In this document: in pieces, positions 1-8,697 of the stretch
Position numbering within the stretch: the stretch's first letter is position 1
Layout: each line of letters begins with the position of its first letter
Assembly (NCBI RefSeq): GCF_017349315.1
Contig: NZ_JAFMPP010000009.1
Span: 1 to 64,000 of the forward strand
Direction of reading: 5' to 3'
Source of the DNA: Jiella flava
GTDB lineage: Bacteria > Pseudomonadota > Alphaproteobacteria > Rhizobiales > Rhizobiaceae
DNA: 64,000 nucleotides
Notes under the pieces: model-generated
Database searches by the model: none
Seen by the model: the letters and a program-made list of their open reading frames with translations, nothing else
What the model was told of the DNA's origin: nothing
Made by a program: the position numbers and the translations under genes

Positions 1-645
1 GCCGAAGGGCTGTCCTGCGGCCTGCATCGTATTGAGAGGCTCATGCGTCAGAATGGGCTGCGTGCCCGGCCGCGGCGTCGTGGTCTGCCGAAGGATGCCG
101 GGGAGCGAGCCGCCGTGTCGGACAACCTCCTCGATCGCGCCTTCGAGGCATCGGCACCGAACCAGAAGTGGATCGCCGACTTCACTTACATCTGGACCGA
201 CGAAGGTTGGCTCTACGTTGCCGCCGTCGTCGACCTGTTCTCCAGGCGTGTCGTCGGCTGGGCGATGAAGGCCGAGATGACGGCGCAACTCGTCACCGAC
301 GCTCTCATCATGGCGATCTGGCGCCGCGACAAGCCGGATAGCTTGCTGCACCACAGCGATCAGGGCAGCCAATATACGAGCGAACAGTTCCAGCGCCTGA
401 TGGCCGATCACGGCATCACCTGCTCGATGAGCCGGTCGGGCAACGTCTGGGACAATGCTGCGATGGAGAGCTTCTTCTCGTCGCTGAAAACCGAGCGGAC
501 AGCCCGCAAGGTCTATAGGACGAGGGATGACGCCAGGGCCGACGTGTTCGATTACATCGAGCGCTTCTACAATCCCCAGCGACGGCACTCGACATTGGGC
601 TATATGAGCCCCGTCGAGTTCGAGGAGAAAGCTATGTTAGCTTAA
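1..645 (+). CDS. IS3-family transposase OrfB (5' end outside window)
   Basis: This is the retroviral-type integrase catalytic domain (rve) of an IS3 transposase. The DDE triad is visible: Asp in WIADFTYIW (codon 178-180), Asp in HHSDQGSQY (358-360) and Glu in NAAMESFFSSLKTE (466-468). The 35 residues between the second Asp and the Glu are the DD(35)E spacing of this family. The C-terminal YNPQRRHSTLGYMSPVEFE segment is also typical. The frame is open back to base 1 (reading AEGLSCGLHRIERLM), so an ATG at 43 is internal and the gene starts upstream of the window. It appears intact over the visible part and would cut and join DNA at the IS ends. Confidence 0.93.
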   Translation, partial: AEGLSCGLHRIERLMRQNGLRARPRRRGLPKDAGERAAVSDNLLDRAFEASAPNQKWIADFTYIWTDEGWLYVAAVVDLFSRRVVGWAMKAEMTAQLVTDALIMAIWRRDKPDSLLHHSDQGSQYTSEQFQRLMADHGITCSMSRSGNVWDNAAMESFFSSLKTERTARKVYRTRDDARADVFDYIERFYNPQRRHSTLGYMSPVEFEEKAMLA

Positions 646-675
646 CTGCGTGTCCGAAAAACCGGCAGCAGCTCA
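1..675 (+). mobile_element. IS3-family insertion sequence, right part
   Basis: The window opens inside an insertion sequence. The reading frame is open from base 1 and encodes the C-terminal part of an IS3-type OrfB transposase ending at 645. A likely right terminal inverted repeat follows at about 650-675 (TGTCCG...GCTCA, ending in CA as IS3-family ends do). The left end, OrfA and any frameshift signal lie outside the window, so the exact right boundary and target duplication cannot be confirmed. The element sits inside the tRNA-linked island described below. Confidence 0.75.
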
Positions 676-720
676 CGGAGGCATCTTGATGACCCCACGT
701 TAAGGGGTCCCGTTTGGACG

Positions 721-742
721 AAAATTACCCCTCAAACAGGGG
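721..742 (-). terminator. Possible terminator of the integrase gene
   Basis: Read on the minus strand, the arms at 738-742 and 728-732 form a 5-bp GC stem followed by TAATTTT, starting 18 bases beyond the integrase stop. A second small dyad (GACCCC at 691-696, GGGGTC at 704-709) lies between it and the IS end. The stems are short, so this is a weak call. Confidence 0.4.
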
Positions 743-759
743 CCCTATTCCATGAAAAA

Positions 760-2037
760 TCACAGTGAATCTCGGTCCAGTGCATAGGCCGTCTGTTTGA
801 ACTCAATGCCATCCAGCAATCCCTGGATATAGCCCGAGATCGTGTCAGCGGCCATGATGAGGGCCGTGTCGAGCGTGTGGATGTATTTGCTGGTGACGGA
901 GCCTTTGGCATGGCCGACCAGGGCGGCGATCGTCACTTCGGTGAAGCCGAGATCGTTGCCGACGCTCGCAAAGCTATGTCGCAGGACGTGGGGCGTGACA
1001 TCCGAGAGCGGCGAGCCCTTGAAGATCTGCTCCCAATGGTTCGGGAAACTGCCGAACGCATTGTCGTCGCCGTAGCCGGGGAAGACATATGAGCCGGAGG
1101 CCGTCTGCCGACGTGCCTCGAGGAACTCGACAACGGGCAGACCGACAGGACGGACCGACGTCCCCTCCTTACTGTCGATCAGCCGTAGGCAGCTTCCATC
1201 GGTATCCGCTTCGGTCCACATCAAGCCGATCATCTCGCTGCGGCGGCAGCCGGTCAGTGCGATTTGGCGAATGATCTCCACCGTCGTCGCGTACTTCTCC
1301 GCTTTCTCGGCTGTGCGAAGCATCTCACCCAACGTCCGGTACTCCGCTTCGGTGAGGCGGCGGGTGCGGACGTTATCCTTCGGCTTCCGCAGGCCATGGG
1401 CAGGATTGATCGCTATGATGCCAGCCTCGACTGCGTAGGTGAGAATGCCGCCAAGGAGCCCGACCGTGCGCGTCGCCGTTCCGGCGCCGCCACGGACGAT
1501 GGCCTTGCCGCGCAGCTTCTTTGTCTTGACCGACACTCGCGTCTTACCGGCCATGATGTCCTTCAGGACCTTGTTGATGTCGGCCTTGGTCAGGTCCTTC
1601 ACGCGGCGCGTACCTAGGAGCGGGATGATGTGCCGCTCGATGCGTCCGGTATCCGTGACGACGGTTGTCGGCTTCTTGGGCCGGCCGCCTTTCCCAAGGA
1701 TGAGGCCTGCGTTCAGGTCGTTGACATAAAGCGTGCAGAGCTCCTTGACTGTGATCGCCTTGTGATCGAGCTGGCGTTCCTCGGCAGGGTTGTCGCCCTG
1801 GGCAACACGGCCCAACTGAACCTTCGCCTCCTGTCGCGCGCTCTCGGCGGTCCAGACACCATGCAAGCCGATGGTGTAGCGGCGCGAGCGACCCAATGCC
1901 CGGTATTGAAGGACATAGCTGCGCTTGCCAGAAGCGAAGACGCGCAGCCCGAAACCTGGTAGCTCGTCATCCCAGATGACGTAGTCTTTCTCGCGGGACT
2001 CGGCAGCGTCAACGAGGCGCTTTGTAAGCTTAGCCAT
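760..2037 (-). CDS. P4-type tyrosine integrase of a tRNA-Arg-linked island
   Basis: The 425-residue protein has the family layout: an N-terminal DUF4102-like arm-binding domain (about 1-95, with DELPGFGLRV), a core-binding domain (about 95-200) and a C-terminal catalytic domain. Visible catalytic residues are Arg265 (GCRRSE), His350 and Arg353 (HVLRHSF), His376 (LVGHAKGS) and the nucleophile Tyr385 (TSKYIH), so it should be active. I chose the ATG at 2037 because GGGAG lies 8-9 bases upstream. The longer open frame to 2142 has no such support and the family normally begins at MAKLT. The gene starts 180 bp from the tRNA-Arg fragment at 2218-2262, the usual integrase-att arrangement, and is predicted to catalyse site-specific integration and excision at that tRNA gene. 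Confidence 0.95.
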   Translation of the reverse strand: MAKLTKRLVDAAESREKDYVIWDDELPGFGLRVFASGKRSYVLQYRALGRSRRYTIGLHGVWTAESARQEAKVQLGRVAQGDNPAEERQLDHKAITVKELCTLYVNDLNAGLILGKGGRPKKPTTVVTDTGRIERHIIPLLGTRRVKDLTKADINKVLKDIMAGKTRVSVKTKKLRGKAIVRGGAGTATRTVGLLGGILTYAVEAGIIAINPAHGLRKPKDNVRTRRLTEAEYRTLGEMLRTAEKAEKYATTVEIIRQIALTGCRRSEMIGLMWTEADTDGSCLRLIDSKEGTSVRPVGLPVVEFLEARRQTASGSYVFPGYGDDNAFGSFPNHWEQIFKGSPLSDVTPHVLRHSFASVGNDLGFTEVTIAALVGHAKGSVTSKYIHTLDTALIMAADTISGYIQGLLDGIEFKQTAYALDRDSL

Positions 2038-2217
2038 GGGAATTCTCCCGTCCAAACTCCCATTCTCGCGTAAGCACCACGTAAGCAGCCGGACGCAAGT
2101 CGGAGCGTGTCCGAGAGTACGCCAGACGAGCTGGAATTTCAATTTGTTTAGTGATTACAGTAGCATAGCGCATCGGAGCGAAACCCATCGAAAAGCGTCG
2201 AAGCGCAGGTTAAATTG

Positions 2218-2262
2218 CTCCGAAGGCAGAGGTCACAGGTTCGAATCCTGTCGGGTGCGCCA
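2218..2262 (+). other. attR: 3' fragment of tRNA-Arg(CCG)
   Basis: The 45 bases match a tRNA from the anticodon loop to the CCA end: loop CT-CCG-AA (2218-2224), 3' anticodon-stem strand GGCAG, variable loop, a perfect T arm (ACAGG/TTCGAAT/CCTGT, 2235-2251), 3' acceptor strand CGGGTGC, discriminator G and encoded CCA (2260-2262). Bases left of 2218 do not pair with the anticodon stem and no D arm exists, so this is not a functional gene. Such a fragment beside an integrase is the classic displaced tRNA 3' end at an island border. The intact tRNA-Arg(CCG) should lie beyond the left window edge. A T run follows at 2263-2267. Confidence 0.88.
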
Positions 2263-2369
2263 TTTTTCCACCGATGAAACAGGGGCGGAGGATCGGCCGG
2301 AACTTGCGGATCGAAGACGCAGGAATCAGCTTGAACCGCCTTGTCTTCAAGCTTGGCGCGGTTTGTCCG

Positions 2370-3740
2370 CTAAACTGGCTCATCGTGGGATCGAATGGCC
2401 CGCTCCACCTCCAGACCGAAAGACAGGAGCCGGTCGTCGTGGCCGCCGGGCGCCAGAAGTTGGATCCCCGTCGGCAGTCCGGCGGCGTCGGTGCCGGTCG
2501 GCAGGCTGAGGCCGCACATCGCGAAGAAGTTCCCGATCACGGAGAAGTAGATCGCGCGAAGGTTTGCCGTGCGAAAGATCTCGTCGTCGTCCTCGATGGG
2601 CTCCATTCTCGGCGCCGTCATCGGCGTGCCCGGAACCATCAACAGCGCGCCGTCGAGTTCATTGTTCAGCTCTGCGCTCAGCCGCGCGCGCTCGCGCTGC
2701 AGCAAGATCAATTCGCGGCTGCGCACGTCTCGCCCGAGCATCGCGCGGGAAACGACGTTCGGGTCCATCTCCTTCGATCGCTCGGACTCGAAAAGACCAG
2801 CGTGTTCGGCATAGGCCTCGATCGTGATCAACGCTCCCAGTCCGGACGTCACGTCTCGCATCTCTTTGAGCAGTGTGAGTTCGCGGTGAACGATGCGCCC
2901 GCCGGCGGCTTCGAGACGGTGAAGGGCAGCCGCCATGTTCACCGCGACGATCGGATCGGCGTCGTCGATCCCGTTGCGTCCGGGAACGACGAGGACAAGT
3001 TCTCCCAAAGGCCGCCGTCTCGCCTCGGCTGTGATCTGTCCCCTCAGTGCCGCGTCCAGAAGGACGCAATCCTCCACGGTGCGCGCCATTGGTCCGATCG
3101 TGTCGAGAGTTCGCGACAGAGGAAAGACGCCGCGCTTGTCGATGCGGCCCTCGCTCGACTTGTAACCGACGATCCCGCAGAACGCCGACGGACCCCGGAT
3201 CGAGCCGCCCGTGTCGCTGCCGATGGCGCAAGGCGCCAGTCCGGCGGCCACGGCGGCAGCAGAGCCGGACGATGATCCGCCGACGATGCGCCGCGACGTC
3301 CTGTCGTGCGGGTTGTAGGGGCTGCCGAAATGCGGATTCAGCCCGAGGCCGGTGAAGGCGAATTCGGACAGGTTGGTCTTGCCGATCGCAACCGCTCCGG
3401 CTGCGGCCAAATTCGCGACGATCGGAGCATCGTTTCGGCAGGGACCGCGTTGCGCCAAGATCGAGGAACCGGCGGTGGTCGTTATCCCGGCAAAATCGAC
3501 GATGTCTTTCCACGCCACCGGCACGCCGTCGATCGGACCGAGGGCGCATCCCTCGCGATAGCGCTTGCGACTGGCGGCGGCCTCCATGCGGGCCCGCTCT
3601 GCGGTGAGAGTGATGAAGATCGGATTGCTGTCTTCAGCGATGCGGGTGAGGAAGAATTCCGTGACTTCGACCGGATCCAGAGTGCCGGACGAAAAATGCC
3701 GCCCCATCGCCGCAGCCGACAGCTTTTCGATTGGTATCAT
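2370..3740 (-). CDS. Amidase-signature family amidohydrolase
   Basis: The 456-residue protein belongs to the amidase signature family (GatA/AtzF-like hydrolases of linear or cyclic amides). The Ser-cisSer-Lys triad is readable: Lys78 (AWKDIVD), Ser156 (GGSSSGSAAA) and the nucleophile Ser180 (SDTGGSIRGP), with the expected 24-residue Ser-Ser spacing. Length and N-terminus are normal and no signal peptide is seen, so it is cytoplasmic. It lies 46 bp downstream of the IclR regulator on the same strand and is divergent from an ABC importer operon, which suggests it acts on the imported compound or a breakdown product. GatA itself is unlikely because gatC/gatB are not adjacent. The substrate cannot be read from sequence. 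Confidence 0.9.
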   Translation of the reverse strand: MIPIEKLSAAAMGRHFSSGTLDPVEVTEFFLTRIAEDSNPIFITLTAERARMEAAASRKRYREGCALGPIDGVPVAWKDIVDFAGITTTAGSSILAQRGPCRNDAPIVANLAAAGAVAIGKTNLSEFAFTGLGLNPHFGSPYNPHDRTSRRIVGGSSSGSAAAVAAGLAPCAIGSDTGGSIRGPSAFCGIVGYKSSEGRIDKRGVFPLSRTLDTIGPMARTVEDCVLLDAALRGQITAEARRRPLGELVLVVPGRNGIDDADPIVAVNMAAALHRLEAAGGRIVHRELTLLKEMRDVTSGLGALITIEAYAEHAGLFESERSKEMDPNVVSRAMLGRDVRSRELILLQRERARLSAELNNELDGALLMVPGTPMTAPRMEPIEDDDEIFRTANLRAIYFSVIGNFFAMCGLSLPTGTDAAGLPTGIQLLAPGGHDDRLLSFGLEVERAIRSHDEPV

Positions 3741-3786
3741 GGAGACTTTCTTTCGCGAGCGAAGGTGATCGGAGCTCTCGACCGCG

Positions 3787-4551
3787 TCAGACGATGGGGT
3801 TCGAAGAGGTCATGATCGTCCGGCTGAGATCTGCGGCGACTTTTCGCAATTCCAGAGCACAGTCGTCGATTCGAGATTCGGCGAGATGCTCCATCACCGC
3901 CATGGTGCCGATGGCGTAGATCACCTCATCGCCGGCAAGGAAGATCGGGCACGCCACCGCGGCAATACCGGCTTCGTTCTCGTTGATGCATGTCCCGTAC
4001 CCACGATCGTGAACCTCGGCCAGTTCGGCGATCACCGCGTCGAGGTCGGTCTTGGTGTTGGGCGACAGTTTCGGCAACGGTTCGACGAGCAGCTTCCGGA
4101 CCAGGTCCGGCGACTGGAAGGCGAGGATCGTTTTCGCGGACGCCGAGGCATGGAGCGGTTGGCTGAGGCCGGGAAAGACATACGCCTTCAGGCCGTTCGC
4201 GGGCGTCGCCCAGGCGACGGATATGACTTCGTCGCCGATGAGCTTCGTCATGTAGCAAGTCTCGCCGAGATGTTCTGCAAGCTCGTTGAGCTTCCGTTGG
4301 ACGATGATCTTGATCCAGGCTTCGTCGCTGCCGGCGTGGACGAGCCGCAACAGCCGCGGCCCCAAGGCGTAAAAGCGATTGCCCTTGCCCGGGGCGATGA
4401 CGAGGCCGGCCCCGACCAGGGTGTTGACCACCCGATGTGTCGAAGACTGCGGCAAGCCGCAGGCCGCGGCCAAGTCGGAGAGCCGCGCCGTCTCAATGCT
4501 GGCGATCATCTCCAGCATGTTGAAGTATCGTTCAATCGGTAACTGTTTCAC
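3787..4551 (-). CDS. IclR-family transcriptional regulator
   Basis: The 254-residue protein has an N-terminal winged helix-turn-helix (about 10-75, with LSDLAAACGLPQSSTHRVVN) followed by an IclR effector-binding domain (about 80-250). IclR proteins sense small organic acids, aromatics or catabolic intermediates and often control divergent catabolic genes. This one sits between the amidase on its own strand and the importer operon starting at 4853 on the opposite strand. The intergenic palindrome at 4758-4778 is a natural candidate operator. It is predicted to control both transcripts; whether it represses or activates is not visible. Confidence 0.93.
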   Translation of the reverse strand: MKQLPIERYFNMLEMIASIETARLSDLAAACGLPQSSTHRVVNTLVGAGLVIAPGKGNRFYALGPRLLRLVHAGSDEAWIKIIVQRKLNELAEHLGETCYMTKLIGDEVISVAWATPANGLKAYVFPGLSQPLHASASAKTILAFQSPDLVRKLLVEPLPKLSPNTKTDLDAVIAELAEVHDRGYGTCINENEAGIAAVACPIFLAGDEVIYAIGTMAVMEHLAESRIDDCALELRKVAADLSRTIMTSSNPIV

Positions 4552-4710
4552 CGCGATCTTCCCCGTCTGTTAAGCCCTGAGCATTTCCCGGCGTTCTGTT
4601 CCCGCAGGGCTTGGCCCGTTTGAGGCGGCCGCGGGCGCCTGCCTAAACAAGGGGCTGACCAAGCTCTCGGCCGGGCGGAGCCGGTCTGTCTCGTACGCTT
4701 GCCTATGCCG

Positions 4711-4738
4711 TTGACAAACCAAATGTCCCAGTTAAACT
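4711..4738 (+). promoter_or_regulatory. Candidate promoter of the importer operon
   Basis: TTGACA at 4711-4716 is separated by 16 bases from TAAACT at 4733-4738, giving a full -35 match and four of six -10 positions. It lies about 115 bp upstream of the binding-protein start, just before the palindrome at 4758-4778. The position suits control by the divergent IclR protein. The call rests on consensus matching alone. Confidence 0.5.
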
Positions 4739-4757
4739 CATTCCAATAAACAGAATT

Positions 4758-4778
4758 ATATTCCGAAAAATGGAATAT
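4758..4778. promoter_or_regulatory. Candidate IclR operator palindrome
   Basis: The arms ATATTCC (4758-4764) and GGAATAT (4772-4778) are perfect inverted repeats around a 7-base AT-rich spacer. A related half-site ATTCC lies just upstream (about 4740-4744). IclR-family operators are often short palindromes of this TTCC/GGAA type. It is the only strong dyad noticed in the roughly 300-bp space between the regulator and the importer operon and lies just downstream of the proposed promoter, as expected for a repressor site. Confidence 0.55.
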
Positions 4779-4852
4779 CAGGAGATCGCAAAGACGTCAA
4801 CTCCGTCCGGGGCACTGCGCTTTCCGATGGTGAAACAAGAGAGGAGCATGAA

Positions 4853-6112
4853 ATGGCTGAGACGAAGCATGGTGGAATTCAAGTTTTCGACGTGAATCGG
4901 CGCTCATTGCTGACATCAGCCATGAAGCTGGGCGTCATTGGCGCGGTGGGCGTGCCGTCGCTGCAGGCCTTGGACTTCGTCCGGCCGAGTTATGCCGACA
5001 GCACCAAGACCGTCGCCAACCTGTTCGACAGTCTGGCCGACGAATGGTTCATCGACGAGGTCGCCGGCGCGGCGGAGGCCGCTGCGGCCTTGGGGCTCAC
5101 GACCGAGAACATGACCTTCGGCAACAATCCGGCCTCGCAGCTTTCGCAGGTGCAGGATGGCGTCACGCGTGGCATCCAGATGTTTGCGGTCTACGCACCG
5201 CTCGGGCAGGGCCTCACACAGATGGTCCGGTTTGTCGGGGACTCCGGCCATCTCGCTTTCGAATACGACATTCCACCCTGGACTTATCCGTCGACCTACG
5301 GGCCGGCCTATGGGTTTTATGTGAACGACCGGATCGCGCCCAGCGCCTATGCGAGCGCCAAGCGGCTGTTTGAATCGATGGGCGGCAAGGGTAATGTCGT
5401 TGTGATGAGCGCCTTCCCGGGCGGACAGCACAATGAGGGCGGCGAGATCGGCTTCAAACAGGCCCTCGATGAATTTCCCGGCATCAAGGTGCTGGCCAAG
5501 GCGCCCGGCAAATATTCCCGCGAGCCGGCGCAGAAGCTGATGTCGGACTGGCTGGTCCAGTTTCCGCAGATCGACGCGCTGCTGTCCTATGCCGACACCC
5601 AGTCGCTCGGCGCTTACACCGCGATGCAGCAGGCCGGGCGCACGAACATCAAGATCGCTAGCATCAATGGCCAGATCGAGGGCCTTCAGGCGGTCAAGGA
5701 CGGCAAGATCACGACGACCGTCTTCCTCAACCCGTTCCTGATCGGCGGCTGGCGGACCGTCAGGCTGTTCGACCTGATGAACGGCTGGAAGCCGAGCGTT
5801 TTGGAACGGATGTTCTGGCTCGAGTCCGATATCGTCGATCAGTCGAATGTCGACAAATATCTGTCGCTCGCCAAGTCCAAGCCTTCGCCCTACGACTGGA
5901 AGAAGATGTCGCGCACGCTCAATCCCGACAACTGGGAGAGCCAGGGACGTTGGTATCCGATCAATCCGGTCGATTTCTGGAAGGCCCACAATCTCGGCAA
6001 GCCGGAACCGGCGGACTGGCTGCCGGCCGATGTGAAGGCGGCCGTCGACGCCGGCGAGTTCGAAAAGCTACTCAGTGAGTACAAGTCGCATATCGGGCGG
6101 ACGCCGATCTGA
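4853..6112 (+). CDS. ABC importer substrate-binding protein (RbsB-like fold)
   Basis: The 419-residue periplasmic binding protein is of the sugar/purine type (Peripla_BP_4, type 1 fold). Residues 1-50 form an export signal with NRRSLL followed by a hydrophobic stretch, which resembles a Tat signal. The mature part has two alternating lobes (for example ASQLSQVQDGVTRGIQ and KIASINGQIEGLQAVKDGKI). It is longer than RbsB (about 300 residues), with an extra C-terminal region rich in Trp and Pro that may shape an unusual ligand pocket. A purine-rich ribosome-binding site (AAGAGAGGAG) precedes the ATG. Its stop overlaps the ATPase start by one base (TGATG), so translation is coupled. Ligand unknown. 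Confidence 0.9.
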   Translation: MAETKHGGIQVFDVNRRSLLTSAMKLGVIGAVGVPSLQALDFVRPSYADSTKTVANLFDSLADEWFIDEVAGAAEAAAALGLTTENMTFGNNPASQLSQVQDGVTRGIQMFAVYAPLGQGLTQMVRFVGDSGHLAFEYDIPPWTYPSTYGPAYGFYVNDRIAPSAYASAKRLFESMGGKGNVVVMSAFPGGQHNEGGEIGFKQALDEFPGIKVLAKAPGKYSREPAQKLMSDWLVQFPQIDALLSYADTQSLGAYTAMQQAGRTNIKIASINGQIEGLQAVKDGKITTTVFLNPFLIGGWRTVRLFDLMNGWKPSVLERMFWLESDIVDQSNVDKYLSLAKSKPSPYDWKKMSRTLNPDNWESQGRWYPINPVDFWKAHNLGKPEPADWLPADVKAAVDAGEFEKLLSEYKSHIGRTPI

Positions 6113-7656
6113 TGCCGGCGGCTCCGGCAATCGCGCAGCCTGGAACGCCCCTTGTTCAAGCTGGGGGCGTTTCGAAACGCTATGGCGCGACCAACGCTCT
6201 TGCCGACGTCACCTTGTCCCTTTTCGCCGGTGAGATCGTCGGTCTTATCGGCGAGAACGGCTCGGGGAAGTCGACTTTGCTCAGGCTGTTGGGGGGGGTG
6301 GAACGCCCCGACACCGGTTCGGTCGTGCTCCAGGGCAAGCCGCTTTCGGGAACCGGGCTGACGGGGGGCGTGCGGCTTGGCATCGGCGTTGTCTTTCAGG
6401 AACTCGCGCTGATCCCCAATCTCCGCGTCTACGAGAATTTCTTCCTGCTCGCCCCGGAGATCAACTTCAAATATGGCCTTTTGCGGCTGAAGTCCTTGCC
6501 GGAGGAGTGTCGCCAGGCGTGCCAGCGGCACGGGTTCGAATGCGATCCCTATGAATATGTCGCCAACCTGCCGTTCGACGAGCGGCAGATGCTCGAGATC
6601 GTCCGAGCGGTCGAACTACCCCGGATTCTCGGTGCGACTTGTAATATCCTGTTGCTCGACGAGCCGACCACGGCATTGAGTTACGAGGGTGTCGAGCGGC
6701 TCATGCAAATGCTTCGCTCGGTCCGGGATTCGGGGGCGGGTGTCATCTTCGTCAGTCACCGGCTCGAGGAAAACCTGGCGCTCGTTGACCGCCTGGTGGT
6801 GCTTCGGGACGGAAAGCTGGTGGGGGAATGCGACGCTGTCGGCGTCGGCGAGGACGAGCTTCACAAGTTGATGGTCGGCCGCGAGCGCGCCGACGACTAT
6901 TATCATGGCAGTCTTCGGGCCACGGTGGGTCCGCTTCCGGTCATCAGCGCGAGCGGCCTGTCGGGCGAGGGCTTCCAGGATATCGATTTGCAGGTCCGGT
7001 CGGGCGAGATCGTCGGTCTCGCCGGTCTTGCGACGTCGGGAAAATCGGAACTCTGTGAAGCCCTGCACGGGCTGCGACCGGTCGATGCCGGGACGGTGAT
7101 TTTCCGCGACGTGGATGTCGCGCATCGTCCGGTCCATTCCCGCGTTGCGCTCGGAATGGCGTTTTTGCCGAAGGAACGGCTCGCCTCGGGTATCATCGAA
7201 TCGGCGTCGATCCGCGAAACCGTCGGCCTGCAAATGCTTCACGATCGCTTCTTCATCGATTTCAAGGGCGAGGAGCGCGCCGCTCTGAGCATCGTCGATC
7301 ATTTCCGGGTCAAGGCCCGATCGATCGGCGCGCCGCTGTCGTCGCTGTCGGGCGGCAATCAGCAAAAGGTCGCGCTCGGCCGCTGGCTGGTGAACAAGCC
7401 GCGCCTTTGGATCCTCGACAATCCCACCCGCGGTGTCGACGTCGGAGCGCGCGGCGAAATCTACTTCGCCATCCGACGAGCCGCTGCGGACAATGCCGGC
7501 GTGCTGTTGGCGAGCGACGAATTGGAGGAGCTGATCGGCATGTGCGATCGCGTCTTGGTAATGCGCGCCGGTAAGCTGAGCGCCGAAATTTTATGCGCGC
7601 CGGCCAATCGTCGGAGTGAGGACCTGGAACATCAAATTGTAGGAAACATGGTGTGA
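6112..7656 (+). CDS. Sugar-type ABC importer ATPase with two nucleotide-binding domains
   Basis: The 514-residue RbsA/MglA-like ATPase powers uptake by the adjacent binding protein and permease. The N-terminal domain has Walker A GENGSGKST (47-55) and Walker B LLLDEPTTAL. Its signature motif is degenerate (NLPFDERQM). The C-terminal domain has the relaxed Walker A GLATSGKSE usual in this family, a full signature LSGGNQQKV and Walker B LWILDNPTRGVDVG. This split of intact and degenerate motifs is normal for carbohydrate-type ATPases, so the protein looks functional. The start overlaps the upstream stop by one base, and the 3' end overlaps the possible GTG start of the permease. Confidence 0.94.
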   Translation: MPAAPAIAQPGTPLVQAGGVSKRYGATNALADVTLSLFAGEIVGLIGENGSGKSTLLRLLGGVERPDTGSVVLQGKPLSGTGLTGGVRLGIGVVFQELALIPNLRVYENFFLLAPEINFKYGLLRLKSLPEECRQACQRHGFECDPYEYVANLPFDERQMLEIVRAVELPRILGATCNILLLDEPTTALSYEGVERLMQMLRSVRDSGAGVIFVSHRLEENLALVDRLVVLRDGKLVGECDAVGVGEDELHKLMVGRERADDYYHGSLRATVGPLPVISASGLSGEGFQDIDLQVRSGEIVGLAGLATSGKSELCEALHGLRPVDAGTVIFRDVDVAHRPVHSRVALGMAFLPKERLASGIIESASIRETVGLQMLHDRFFIDFKGEERAALSIVDHFRVKARSIGAPLSSLSGGNQQKVALGRWLVNKPRLWILDNPTRGVDVGARGEIYFAIRRAAADNAGVLLASDELEELIGMCDRVLVMRAGKLSAEILCAPANRRSEDLEHQIVGNMV

Positions 7657-8687
7657 CCATGAGCGACGTGAAACGGCAGCGCAGCGATGCCGCTCCGGCA
7701 GACATGACCGCCTTGTCGTCCCTTTCGCGGTGGACAAGCGGCCTGAATAGACGCGCCAGGACCGGGTGGCAGACCCTTTTTCCCTATTTCTCGCTGCTCG
7801 GCATCATCATCATCTTTGCCATTGCCGCGCCGCGATTTCTGTCCTTCGGCAATGCGGTCAATATCGCCAGCCAATCGTCCATCCTGCTGTTGATCGCGCT
7901 CGGCAGTGCGCTGGTCATCCTGATGGGCAGCATCGATCTTTCGGTCGGCGCCACGGCGAGTCTTGCCGGCGTTCTGACCGCAACCGCGGTGCCGTCCCTC
8001 GGCCCTTGGGCCCTCTGCCTCGCGGTCCTGGTCGGCGCCGGCGTCGGCATCGTCAATGGGCTCTTGCTGACGGTTGTGCGCATTCCCTCCTTCCTTGCCA
8101 CCTTGGGCACGATGAGTGTCCTGTCCGGCCTTTCGCTGATTGTGACGGACGGTGTGCCGGTCGGAATCAACGACGATCGCTTTATCGAGCTCGCCAGTTT
8201 CCGGTTTCTTTACAACATCCCGGCGCTGGTGCTTTGGGCGGCCGCAGCGTTTGTCATCTGCGTGCTGCTGGCCTCGCTGACCCGCGTCGGTCGGTATATC
8301 TACGCCATCGGCGGCGGCGAGCGTGTCGCGGCGGTCTCGGGCCTGCCGGTCCAGCGCTACAAATTCTACGCCTTCATGCTCTGCGGCTGCTTGTCGGCGC
8401 TGGGCGGCGGGCTTCTCGCCAGCTGGCTGCAATCGGGATCGCCGAACGGTGCGGACGGCTACATGCTGAGCGCGATCGCGGCCGTCGTGATGGGCGGCAT
8501 TCCCTTGAATGGCGGCCATGGCGGGATCGGTCGAACGCTGCTCGGCGTGCTGGTCATCGGCGTCCTGGCAAACGGCCTCAACCTCTGCGGCGTCGGGCCC
8601 TACGTGCAATCCGTCATTCAGGGCGTCGTCGTCATCGTGGCGGTGTCGTTCAGTCTCGACCGGTCCAAGTTCTCGATCATGAAGTGA
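7653..8687 (+). CDS. ABC importer permease (RbsC-like)
   Basis: The 344-residue inner-membrane protein of the BPD_transp_2 family has about 8-10 hydrophobic segments (for example FPYFSLLGIIIIFAIAAPRF) and the family motif LIALGSALVILMGSIDLSVG. One permease gene is present, so the channel is probably a homodimer. Two starts are possible: GTG at 7653, which overlaps the ATPase stop and has AGGAAA about 8 bases upstream, or ATG at 7659. I kept the GTG because of its better ribosome-binding-site spacing. Ten bases separate its stop from the next gene, supporting one transcript with the small proteins downstream. Confidence 0.92.
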   Translation: MTMSDVKRQRSDAAPADMTALSSLSRWTSGLNRRARTGWQTLFPYFSLLGIIIIFAIAAPRFLSFGNAVNIASQSSILLLIALGSALVILMGSIDLSVGATASLAGVLTATAVPSLGPWALCLAVLVGAGVGIVNGLLLTVVRIPSFLATLGTMSVLSGLSLIVTDGVPVGINDDRFIELASFRFLYNIPALVLWAAAAFVICVLLASLTRVGRYIYAIGGGERVAAVSGLPVQRYKFYAFMLCGCLSALGGGLLASWLQSGSPNGADGYMLSAIAAVVMGGIPLNGGHGGIGRTLLGVLVIGVLANGLNLCGVGPYVQSVIQGVVVIVAVSFSLDRSKFSIMK

Positions 8688-8697
8688 GGTCTTCGCC

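Larger units (their letters stand above)
1..2262. mobile_element. Right end of an integrated genomic island
   Basis: The IS, the integrase and the tRNA-Arg fragment together define the right border of an element inserted in tRNA-Arg(CCG). The left border and cargo are outside the window. The stretch 2038-2217, between the integrase start and the att site, holds no convincing gene and probably carries the integrase promoter and arm sites. From 2263 onward the DNA is inferred to be the original chromosomal flank. Confidence 0.8.

Noticed and set aside
2161-2262. An intact tRNA gene
   Set aside because: Only the 3' half matches. Upstream bases do not form the anticodon stem, D arm or 5' acceptor strand.
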